Below are positions 1-5,486 of a DNA stretch of 5,486 nucleotides, piece after piece. The DNA is from Candidatus Solibacter sp. (GTDB lineage: Bacteria; Acidobacteriota; Terriglobia; Bryobacterales; Bryobacteraceae). Under the pieces are notes generated by a model. The model had not been told where the DNA came from. It was given only the letters and a program-made list of their open reading frames with translations, and searched no databases. The stretch spans positions 1 through 5,486 of the forward strand of contig JADGNT010000401.1 in assembly GCA_017883345.1 (NCBI GenBank). The letters are read 5' to 3'. How positions within the stretch are numbered: position 1 is the first letter of the stretch; every line of letters begins with the position of its first letter. The translations under genes were made by a program, and so were the position numbers.

Positions 1-971
1 ACGAAGAGAAGGCGCTGGAACTGTTCCACAACGTGGAAGAGGTTAAGCGGGAAGCCGCGCGCTTCCTGAAGGTGAAGGCCGTGTGGCAGTTCTTCGAAGC
101 CGGGCGCGACGGCAACTCGATCCACCTGTTCGCCCCTTCGGGCGTGGCGCCGATTCACACCTTCCGCTTCGGCCGGCAGCGCCGCGAAGATGGGCTCTGC
201 CTGAGCGACTACATCCTGGAAGGCGACCTGGAGGGCCACAATGCCAAGCGCGATCATCTCGCCGTGCTGGTGGTGACGGCGGGCGCCGGCGTCCGCGAAA
301 GAAGCGAGGATTGGAAAAACGCGGGCGCGTTCTTCAAGGCGCACGCCATCCAGGCGCTGGCCATCGAGACCGCCGAGGCCACGGCGGAGTGGCTGCACCG
401 CCGCATCCCGTCACGCCAACATTCCCAAAGTTTTCTTAGTAGATCCAATCACTTCCGGACCTCAACCCCCGAATACCTGATTCTTGCCTGCCATACCAAA
501 AGCAGGAAGAGCTTCATGTCCAAATCCATCGCCCCAGGCATCCCCCTCACCCAGCAGGGCATCCCCTTCGCCGCCGCCCCTGCGACAATCGGGGAGACGC
601 ATCGCGCGAAAACAGCCCTCCCGATGCGTCTCCAGATTTCAAGCATGCTCCCGAAGCCACAGAAACAGAGGGGCTTACCACGTCACCAAAAAATGCACAC
701 AGACGCGCGCGCCAGCGTCAGCCAGCGGCTGCCCGCTGTGCAAAAAATCTACACTTTTGCCGCAAAGTCGAATATCATGCACGCTAATGGGCCTTGTAAT
801 CCTATTTCGAGCTGCCTGCGGGGTGAAGTTGCCCTCCAAGCCGCCCATCTTCCAAAATCCCGAAATCGTTTCAGCACCCTAGGAACGTTGCGCCAAACTG
901 CACTATCTGCTATTGATTTACCTTCAGAGAGTGTAGTATGGAGCACGGAACCCGGAGCCCATCATGAGTAA
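1..971 (+). CDS. metH: Methionine synthase MetH, C-terminal activation-domain fragment with aberrant tail (5' partial)
   Basis: Cobalamin-dependent methionine synthase moves a methyl group from methyltetrahydrofolate to homocysteine; its C-terminal activation domain binds AdoMet and reductively remethylates oxidised cobalamin. The reading frame enters at base 3. Bases 3-407 match that domain: EEVKREAARFLKVKAVWQFF, then CLSDYI (E. coli CLADFV), a hydrophobic AVLVVTAGAG strand (E. coli GAFAVTGGL), and a helix ending AEWLHRRI (E. coli AEYLHERV). In family members roughly 80-110 more residues follow, including the RxxxGYPxC AdoMet-binding motif. Here similarity ends at about 407 and no frame continues it. 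The same frame stays open to the TAA at 969-971, giving about 188 unrelated codons and an 8-base overlap with the next gene. I infer a truncated, probably inactive gene, a rearrangement, or an assembly junction. Family assignment is firm; the true 3' end is uncertain. Confidence 0.72.
   Translation, partial: EEKALELFHNVEEVKREAARFLKVKAVWQFFEAGRDGNSIHLFAPSGVAPIHTFRFGRQRREDGLCLSDYILEGDLEGHNAKRDHLAVLVVTAGAGVRERSEDWKNAGAFFKAHAIQALAIETAEATAEWLHRRIPSRQHSQSFLSRSNHFRTSTPEYLILACHTKSRKSFMSKSIAPGIPLTQQGIPFAAAPATIGETHRAKTALPMRLQISSMLPKPQKQRGLPRHQKMHTDARASVSQRLPAVQKIYTFAAKSNIMHANGPCNPISSCLRGEVALQAAHLPKSRNRFSTLGTLRQTALSAIDLPSESVVWSTEPGAHHE
593..633. repeat. Perfect 12-bp inverted repeat, 17-base loop
   Basis: GGAGACGCATCG at 593-604 is exactly complementary to CGATGCGTCTCC at 622-633, with a 17-base loop. 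A competing pairing of ATCGGGGAG (588-596) with CTCCCGAT (618-625), with one bulged G, is also possible, so the transcript could adopt two forms. No T-tract follows on either strand, so it is not a standard intrinsic terminator. It could be an RNA stem, a protein-binding palindrome or a dispersed intergenic repeat unit. Confidence 0.55.
888..916 (+). promoter_or_regulatory. Candidate sigma70-type promoter for the PspA/ABC operon
   Basis: TTGCGC (888-893) and TATTGA (911-916) are separated by 17 bases, and a TG at 908-909 forms an extended -10 element. Transcription would begin near 923, leaving a leader of about 40 bases before the ATG at 964. The -10 is imperfect, lacking the final T. No sigma54 -24/-12 pair (GG-N10-GC) was found here, unlike the PspF-controlled enterobacterial psp promoter. 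This is pattern matching only. Confidence 0.3.
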
Positions 972-1638
972 GAAGTGGTACAACGTGTTTGTTTCTACCG
1001 ACGCACCGTCCGGCGAGTCCGCACCGCCGGATGAAGCGGGCCAGTCCCCGGACGCGGCGCGGATGGTGGCTCAGATCGCCGCCTCGATTCCCGCGGAGCC
1101 CAAGTTTTCCGCGCCGGTCCAGAACCCCACATCGTTCGACGAGATCTATCAGGCAGCCGAGATCCAGACTCCAGCCCACGGTTATAGCATCGAAAAAGTA
1201 GCCACCATGCTGGCCAGCGAGCACCTTCGCGGCCTGTCGGCCGACATCAAACGCAACTCCATTCTGGTGGCCCTGGAGGCTTCCGGCGCCAAGATCGAGG
1301 ACGTAATTCAGGACGCCATCCACCGCGACCGCGCCCTCGACAGTTACGAGCGCGTGCTCCGCAAGTCGCTAACCGACGTGCAGGCCAAAAAGGCCGACGA
1401 GAACCGGCAGATCGAGGCGGAAATGAACAAGATGCTGTCCGACTATCGCGCCCGCATCCAGGCCAATAACGAAGCCTTGGCCAAAGAGAGCGAGCGCTTC
1501 TCTACCTGGCTTACACAAAAGCAGCGGGAAGAAAAGAGCATTGCAGACGCGGTATCGTATTTCGTTACGGAGAACCCCATCACGGTGAGTGGCGCGGCGG
1601 CCGCTCCTCCCGCGGGCGCCAAAACACCCGCTTCCTAG
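964..1638 (+). CDS. Uncharacterised coiled-coil protein preceding PspA
   Basis: I do not recognise this 224-residue family. The start ATG has GGAG at 954-957, six bases upstream. The protein opens with MSKKWYNVFVSTD, a short hydrophobic-aromatic strand, then a flexible Pro/Ala/Asp-rich stretch to about residue 50. A compact, probably helical domain follows at about 54-118 (FDEIYQAAEI, EKVATMLASEHLRGL). Residues 120-195 are rich in Glu, Lys, Arg, Gln and Ala with heptad-like spacing and look like a long coiled coil. After SYFVTENPI (198-206) comes an Ala/Pro-rich tail. There is no signal peptide or membrane segment, so it should be cytoplasmic. It is first in the operon, with 17 bases before pspA. 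PspA-family proteins also work through long helical hairpins, so a role as PspA partner or regulator is a reasonable but untested inference. Confidence 0.85.
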   Translation: MSKKWYNVFVSTDAPSGESAPPDEAGQSPDAARMVAQIAASIPAEPKFSAPVQNPTSFDEIYQAAEIQTPAHGYSIEKVATMLASEHLRGLSADIKRNSILVALEASGAKIEDVIQDAIHRDRALDSYERVLRKSLTDVQAKKADENRQIEAEMNKMLSDYRARIQANNEALAKESERFSTWLTQKQREEKSIADAVSYFVTENPITVSGAAAAPPAGAKTPAS

Positions 1639-1655
1639 CCGTCAACGGAGAAATC

Positions 1656-2384
1656 ATGTTTAATCGTTTATCCCGCATGTTTCGGTCATTCGTCGGCTTC
1701 TTCATTTCGGTAGCCGAGAATCCCGAACTGATTCTGGAACAGAACATCCGCGACATGAACGATCAAGTGCCGCGCATGAACGACAGCATCGCCATGGTGA
1801 AAGCCAACGTCACGCTGCTGGAGAAAGAGGAGGCCCGCTACAAAGGGGACCTCGACGTCCTGACCTCCAAAGTGAAAGCCGCCATCCAGGCCGGACGCGA
1901 CGATCTGGCCGGCTCCTTCGCCATCCAACTGGAGCAACTTCGCGGCGCTCTCGCCCGCACCCAAGGTCAGCTCACCACCGCGCGTAGCGCCTACGAAAAG
2001 GCCGACGCCGTGAAGCGCGCCTTCCTGCGCGAGAAGGAGCGCAAAACCCAGGAAGCGCTGGGCGCCATTCGCGATTACCGGCGCGCCCAGTGGCAGAAAA
2101 AGGTGGCCGATTCCATGGAGCAGTTCGAAGTGGCCGGCATCAGCCAGACGCACGATGAGATGGTGCGGAAAATCGAAGAACAAACCGCCGTCAACGAAGC
2201 CCGCATGGATATGGCCTTGGGCAATGTCGATCAGCAGGGGTTGAAGATCGAGGAGGAGGCCGAGAAATTGCGCTCCGCCGAACTGGTCAAACAGTTCAAG
2301 GCGGAAATGGGATTGATTTCCCCGGAGCCTTCCGCGCCCGCGCCAAAGACCATTGGCGGCCGGGAGACCGAGCGCACCAATTAA
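1656..2384 (+). CDS. pspA: PspA/IM30 (Vipp1-like) family membrane-stress protein
   Basis: PspA/IM30 proteins are ESCRT-III-like; they polymerise on the cytoplasmic face of the inner membrane and stabilise or remodel it under envelope stress. The 242-residue product shows the family layout. An N-terminal amphipathic helix (about 1-20, MFNRLSRMFRSFVGFFISVA) suits membrane insertion. It is followed by ENPELILEQNIRDM (21-34), the counterpart of the conserved EDPxxxLxQxxxDM segment. Long, highly charged, almost proline-free helices form the coiled-coil hairpin up to about 220. The last 20 or so residues are a Pro/Glu/Arg-rich tail beyond the usual PspA core. GGAG at 1647-1650 lies five bases before the ATG. 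The gene sits between an unknown coiled-coil gene and an ABC importer operon, not beside pspF/pspBC, so the classical PspF control is not evident. PspA versus Vipp1 subfamily cannot be settled by eye. Confidence 0.93.
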   Translation: MFNRLSRMFRSFVGFFISVAENPELILEQNIRDMNDQVPRMNDSIAMVKANVTLLEKEEARYKGDLDVLTSKVKAAIQAGRDDLAGSFAIQLEQLRGALARTQGQLTTARSAYEKADAVKRAFLREKERKTQEALGAIRDYRRAQWQKKVADSMEQFEVAGISQTHDEMVRKIEEQTAVNEARMDMALGNVDQQGLKIEEEAEKLRSAELVKQFKAEMGLISPEPSAPAPKTIGGRETERTN

Positions 2385-2397
2385 TCGCAGGGTAAAC

Positions 2398-2403
2398 GAG
2401 GAG
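2398..2403 (+). promoter_or_regulatory. Shine-Dalgarno site fixing the start of the SBP-OmpA gene
   Basis: GAGGAG lies nine bases before the ATG at 2413. It supports this start over an in-frame TTG at 2353, which would add 20 residues, overlap pspA by 32 bases and put a polar segment before the membrane anchor. Confidence 0.7.
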
Positions 2404-2412
2404 AACGCAACC

Positions 2413-3981
2413 ATGGCTTTAAAAATCGAAAAGGGCGGCTGGCTCGTCATCGGATTGATCGGCGTGGGTCTGGTGGGCTATAGCCTGCAGAAGTACGGCT
2501 TCCTTGACTTTGCGAAACCGGGCTCCAGTAAGGGCTCCTCGGCGGGTGCCAAAGTGGACCCGGCAAAGCCCCTGCCCACTTCCGCGTCCGACGAAACCAA
2601 CGAAGTGCGCGTGCGCCTGAACATCTGGGTCGGCTGCGTGGGCGGCCTTGTGGCTAACGGCGGCCTGGACACCGCCGCCGGGTCCATCTATGCCGGTAAG
2701 GGGCTCAAGGTCACCTTCAAAATCATCGACGATTGGACCGAAGGCTCCGCCGCGCTGGCCAGCAACAACGTGGACATCATGCTGACCACCGTTGACGTGT
2801 GGGGCAAGGATTTCGGCCAGTTCCAGGACAAGGGGGTGAACGCCCACACCGTGTATATGGTGGACTGGTCGCGCGGCGCCGATGGCGTGATCGGCCGCCA
2901 GGGTATCAACAGCATCGAAGACTTGGCCGGCAAGACGGTAGCCTTCGCTCCCTACACGCCGTCGCACTTCCTGTTTTGGAACGGACTGAAAGGGTCGGGG
3001 CTGTCCACCGAACAGCGCAACGAGATCTTCAGCAAGGCCGTGCACACCAAGGACGGCATCGAGCCGGCTACCCTGTTCGCGCAGCAGAAGGTGGACGCCG
3101 CGGTGGCCTGGGACCCCGACATGAGCGACGCGGTTGCCAAGCGCCCCGGCTCGCACAAGATCTACGATACGCGGGTGGCCAACCGGTTGATCGCCGATAT
3201 CCTGGTGGTCAGCGACCGCTTTGCCGCCTCATCGCCGGGAACCCTCACCAAGTTCATACAGGGCTGGCTCGAGGGCGTGGAATTCATCCAGAAACAGCCG
3301 TCGCGGGCGCACACGCTGATCGGCACTATCAAGGACTTCAACATTCCGGCCGACCTCGCCAAGACCATGCTGGAAGGCGTGCACCTCTCCGACTACGCCG
3401 ACAACCAGTCGTTCTTCGGCACACCGGGCTCCGATTCCGATTACGCCAACATCTTCAAGATGTCGCAGGAAATGTACCGCGAGCTGCGCCTGATCAAACA
3501 CGTCTCGGACGCCGAACCGAGCGTGGACCGCCGCTACGTGGCCGCGCTGAGCGGCAAGTTTTCCAGTTCGCCCAGCGAGGCGCCCCTCACCTACAAGGAG
3601 CCTCCCAAAGGCGCGCAGCCCATCGCCACGCAGCGCAAGACCATCTTCTTCGAGCCCAACTCGGCCAAGATGGGGCTCGATTCGCGCGCCGTCGTGGACG
3701 AGATCGGCGACTTCATGCGCGCTTACGAAAACACCGTGGTGGACATTGAGGGCAACACCGATTCCAGCGGCTCCCACGAGCTGAACATGGGGCTCTCCAA
3801 GGAACGCGCTGGTTCGGTGAAGGCTTACCTGGTGGAAAAGTACCACTTCCCCACCGACCGCATGCGCGTCATTGGCAATGGCCCCGACCGGCCGCTGGAG
3901 ACCAACGCCACCCCGGAAGGCCGTGAAAAGAACCGGCGCACCGACATCAAGGTTTATCCCAACCCGGCTTCCAAACAGTGA
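2413..3981 (+). CDS. ABC substrate-binding protein (NMT1/SsuA-like) fused to an OmpA-like peptidoglycan-binding domain
   Basis: The 522-residue protein has three parts. Residues 10-25 (WLVIGLIGVGLVGYSL) form one membrane segment after a short basic start; there is no lipobox Cys and no clear cleavage site, so it is probably an uncleaved anchor facing the periplasm. A Ser/Gly/Pro/Lys-rich linker runs to about 64. Residues 65 to about 390 are a nitrate/sulfonate/taurine-type binding domain: LNIWVGCVGG near 69-78, NNVDIMLTTVD at 118-128, SIEDLAGKTVAFAPYTPSHF at 167-186, and the hallmark VDAAVAWDPD at 227-236. Residues about 407-516 are OmpA-like: GNTDSSG (447-453), NMGLSKERA (458-466) and GREKNRR (503-509). 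Asp450 and Arg465 match, in identity and 15-residue spacing, the diaminopimelate-binding Asp/Arg pair of A. baumannii OmpA (Asp271, Arg286). Its stop overlaps the permease start by 4 bases. The ligand is unknown. Phosphate-type SBP/OmpA fusions exist in databases; this binding domain looks closer to NMT1/SsuA. Confidence 0.9.
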   Translation: MALKIEKGGWLVIGLIGVGLVGYSLQKYGFLDFAKPGSSKGSSAGAKVDPAKPLPTSASDETNEVRVRLNIWVGCVGGLVANGGLDTAAGSIYAGKGLKVTFKIIDDWTEGSAALASNNVDIMLTTVDVWGKDFGQFQDKGVNAHTVYMVDWSRGADGVIGRQGINSIEDLAGKTVAFAPYTPSHFLFWNGLKGSGLSTEQRNEIFSKAVHTKDGIEPATLFAQQKVDAAVAWDPDMSDAVAKRPGSHKIYDTRVANRLIADILVVSDRFAASSPGTLTKFIQGWLEGVEFIQKQPSRAHTLIGTIKDFNIPADLAKTMLEGVHLSDYADNQSFFGTPGSDSDYANIFKMSQEMYRELRLIKHVSDAEPSVDRRYVAALSGKFSSSPSEAPLTYKEPPKGAQPIATQRKTIFFEPNSAKMGLDSRAVVDEIGDFMRAYENTVVDIEGNTDSSGSHELNMGLSKERAGSVKAYLVEKYHFPTDRMRVIGNGPDRPLETNATPEGREKNRRTDIKVYPNPASKQ

Positions 3982-4829
3982 GCATCCACCAACTGTTCGA
4001 AATTCGACGCGAGGTATCGCGGAGGACGCGTATCCTGCTTGCCATTGCGAGTTGGACCCTGGTGGTGCTCGTCTGGTTCCTGCTCACCGACTGGGATCTC
4101 CTGCCGCCGTTTTCGCTCCCGAAGCCGGCCGGAGTGGTGCAGGCCTTCGTGCGGCTCTGGACGGAGTACGATCTGTTGGGCAACGTTTTCAAGAGCTGGT
4201 GGCGCATCGCCCAGGCCTTCTTCTGGTCCGCCCTGGTGGCCATCCCTCTGGGCCTGCTGATGGGCAGCTTCCGCTGGCTGCACAGTATGGTCAACCCCGT
4301 GGCCGAGCCGATGCGTTCCATGCCCATCACGGCCTTTCTACCGGCCTTCATCGCGCTGTTCGGCATGGAGGAAGGGATGAAAGTGGCCTTCCTCTGGTTC
4401 GGCATGTTCTTCTACCTGTTGGCGCTGGTGGTGGAAGAGGCCGACCGCGTGGACAACGCGCTGCTGGAAACGGCACAGACGCTGGGCGCCAAGCGGCGCG
4501 ACCTCCTGTGGCTGATGTTCCGCGCCTCGTTTCCAGCCATCTTCGGCTCTTTCCGCATCCTCTACGACATCGGTTGGACGTACGTCATTCTGGCCGAAAT
4601 GGTGAACGCGCGAAAGGGCGTGGGCTACATGGTGGAAGCGGCGCGCAAGGTGCTGGATTTCGACCGCGTGTACGCCGGCATCATCGCCATCGGCTTCGCC
4701 GCTTTCCTTTTCCGCTGGCTGCTGACGGTGCTGGAGCGCCAACTGTTTCCATGGCGCAAGCCCGCCGGCCAGGCTTATGTCCCAGCCGCCGCCCCGGCAG
4801 CGGCAAAGGCGGGCACCCATGCCCGATAA
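3978..4829 (+). CDS. ABC transporter permease, SsuC/TauC type (binding-protein-dependent inner-membrane component)
   Basis: This 283-residue inner-membrane protein would form the importer channel, probably as a homodimer. A basic N-terminus (RREVSRRTR) precedes the first membrane segment (about 19-37). Then comes LPPFSLPKPAGVVQAF (42-57), typical of the nitrate/sulfonate/taurine permease family, and further hydrophobic segments at about 77-96, 113-127, 133-152, 186-210 and 233-255. The cytoplasmic EAA loop that docks on the ATPase is at about 164-190 (ETAQTLGAKRRDLLW, then FRASFPAIFG). The start is a GTG at 3978 sharing GTGA with the upstream stop. No good Shine-Dalgarno is visible, so translation is probably coupled to the SBP-OmpA gene. 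No alternative start gives an intact first segment. The Ala/Pro-rich C-terminus overlaps the ATPase gene by 11 bases. The subfamily is clear; the substrate is not. Confidence 0.93.
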   Translation: MSIHQLFEIRREVSRRTRILLAIASWTLVVLVWFLLTDWDLLPPFSLPKPAGVVQAFVRLWTEYDLLGNVFKSWWRIAQAFFWSALVAIPLGLLMGSFRWLHSMVNPVAEPMRSMPITAFLPAFIALFGMEEGMKVAFLWFGMFFYLLALVVEEADRVDNALLETAQTLGAKRRDLLWLMFRASFPAIFGSFRILYDIGWTYVILAEMVNARKGVGYMVEAARKVLDFDRVYAGIIAIGFAAFLFRWLLTVLERQLFPWRKPAGQAYVPAAAPAAAKAGTHAR

Positions 4830-5486
4830 ATTCAAAGTTTCCTTGCGCAACGTAGCGCGCAGCTTCGTGTCGCCCACCGGCGAGCGTATCCAGGCGCTGC
4901 GCGACGTCAACCTCGAAGTGGAGGACCGCTACTCTCCGGACGGCCGGGACATCGGCGAGCTTCGCGTACTGCTGGGTCCCTCGGGTTGCGGCAAATCCAC
5001 GATCCTGCGGCTCATCGCGGGCCTCGACCATCCGGATAGCGGGCAGATTCTGGTGAACGGCGCGCCGGTGGCCGGCCCCGGCCGCGACCGCGGCATGGTC
5101 TTCCAGAAGTACACTTCCTTTCCGTGGCTGACGGTATCGCAGAATATCGAGTACGGGTTGAAGATCAACGGCTTCCCCGAGAAAGAGCGCCGCCAGACGG
5201 TGGCCCACCTTGTCGAAGCGGTGGGACTGGCCGGCTTTGAGTCGTCGTACCCCGATACGCTTTCCGGCGGCATGCAGCAGCGTGTGGCCATTGCGCGCAC
5301 GCTGGCCCTGCGGCCCTCGGTGATCCTGATGGACGAGCCGTTCGGCGCGCTCGACGCGCAGACGCGGGGCGACATGCAGGAACTGCTGCTGCGCATCTGG
5401 GGCGAATCCGCCAGCACGATCCTGTTCGTCACCCACGACGTGGACGAAGCCATCTATCTGGCCGACCGCATTTACGTCTTGTGCGC
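4819..5486 (+). CDS. ABC transporter ATP-binding protein, SsuB/TauB type (3' partial)
   Basis: The frame is open from the ATG at 4819 to the window end (222 codons); the C-terminus lies outside. All nucleotide-binding motifs are present: Walker A GPSGCGKST (53-61), Q-loop Gln96 in MVFQK, signature LSGGMQQR (148-155), Walker B ILMDEP (169-174), D-loop ALD (177-179) and the switch His206 in VTHD. SFPWLTVSQNI (100-110) after the Q-loop is characteristic of the nitrate/sulfonate/taurine ATPase group. It would drive the permease encoded just upstream, whose gene it overlaps by 11 bases. AAAGG at 4805-4809 may serve as ribosome-binding site. Oddly, about ten extra residues (around 37-47, with SPDGRDIGE) sit between strands where most relatives have a short turn before Walker A. 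Only a short C-terminal part should be missing if the protein has the usual 250-270 residues. Confidence 0.94.
   Translation, partial: MPDKFKVSLRNVARSFVSPTGERIQALRDVNLEVEDRYSPDGRDIGELRVLLGPSGCGKSTILRLIAGLDHPDSGQILVNGAPVAGPGRDRGMVFQKYTSFPWLTVSQNIEYGLKINGFPEKERRQTVAHLVEAVGLAGFESSYPDTLSGGMQQRVAIARTLALRPSVILMDEPFGALDAQTRGDMQELLLRIWGESASTILFVTHDVDEAIYLADRIYVLC

Larger units (their letters stand above)
408..963. other. Leader/intergenic region without a recognised gene
   Basis: No protein family is recognisable on either strand between the end of MetH similarity and the ATG at 964. Composition changes visibly: A-runs and T-runs appear (for example 742-747 and 755-758), and third-position G/C preference fades after about 640. 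The MetH frame happens to remain open throughout, but its translation has no known motif. The region contains a 12-bp inverted repeat (593-633), two copies of GGCATCCCC 21 bases apart (537-545 and 558-566), a small hairpin (723-738) and a candidate promoter near 888-916. I found no convincing tRNA, riboswitch or CRISPR repeat. Confidence 0.5.

Noticed and set aside
408..478. Possible frameshift restoring the MetH C-terminus
   Set aside because: The other two + frames after 407 end within about 75 bases (near 439 and 480), and none shows the expected GYP-type AdoMet-binding motif.
723..747. Hairpin CAGCGG/CCGCTG with a 4-base loop next to a run of A as a terminator
   Set aside because: The A-run follows the stem on the + strand; on the - strand the T-run comes before the stem. 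Neither orientation fits an intrinsic terminator.
780..860. tRNA-like stretch around TTCGAG
   Set aside because: No matching acceptor, anticodon and T-arm pairing could be assembled around it.
2353..2412. Upstream TTG start for the SBP-OmpA gene
   Set aside because: It would begin inside pspA and place a polar 20-residue stretch before the membrane anchor; GAGGAG before the ATG at 2413 gives a better start.
1686..2450. 254-codon open frame on the - strand
   Set aside because: It lies antisense to pspA and mirrors its codon bias. The product has no recognisable motif, and the + strand reading is a clear family member.
2799..3749. 316-codon + strand frame inside the SBP-OmpA gene
   Set aside because: Low-complexity Arg/Gly/His-rich translation of an alternative frame, typical of GC-rich coding DNA; the true frame carries NMT1 and OmpA motifs.
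3872..4855. 327-codon + strand frame overlapping the permease
   Set aside because: The translation is Arg/Gly/Pro-rich without membrane segments, while the overlapping frame gives a canonical permease with an EAA loop.
4681..5436. 251-codon open frame on the - strand
   Set aside because: Antisense shadow of the permease end and the ATPase gene, whose motifs are all on the + strand.

Overview
The window reads as chromosomal DNA of a GC-rich, diderm bacterium. The style of the MetH remnant, the high G/C at codon third positions and the gene set would fit Acidobacteriota (Solibacter/Bryobacter-like). That assignment is an impression from protein style, not a search result. All genes seen run on the + strand.

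Region 1 (1-407) is the C-terminal part of a cobalamin-dependent methionine synthase (MetH), inside its AdoMet-binding activation domain. The similarity stops abruptly near 407, before the AdoMet-binding C-terminal portion. The frame then stays open to 971 through sequence with no recognisable protein. Region 2 (408-963) is a leader of mixed composition. It holds a perfect 12-bp inverted repeat (593-633) and, near its end, a weak candidate promoter.

Region 3 (964-5486) looks like one operon of five tightly packed genes: (i) an uncharacterised 224-residue protein with a C-terminal coiled coil; (ii) a PspA/IM30 (Vipp1-like, ESCRT-III superfamily) membrane-remodelling protein; (iii) an unusual fusion of an inner-membrane anchor, a nitrate/sulfonate/taurine-type (NMT1/SsuA-like) substrate-binding domain and an OmpA-like peptidoglycan-binding domain; (iv) an SsuC/TauC-type ABC permease; (v) an SsuB/TauB-type ABC ATPase, cut by the window end. 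Gaps are 17 and 28 bases, followed by overlaps of 4 and 11 bases, so the genes are probably co-transcribed and partly translationally coupled.

Taken together, genes iii-v make a complete importer whose binding protein appears tethered both to the inner membrane and to the cell wall. It is encoded with a PspA-type envelope-stress protein and an unknown coiled-coil partner. This combination is the most interesting content of the window. The substrate cannot be read from the sequence, and a sensing or envelope-maintenance role is as plausible as simple nutrient uptake.
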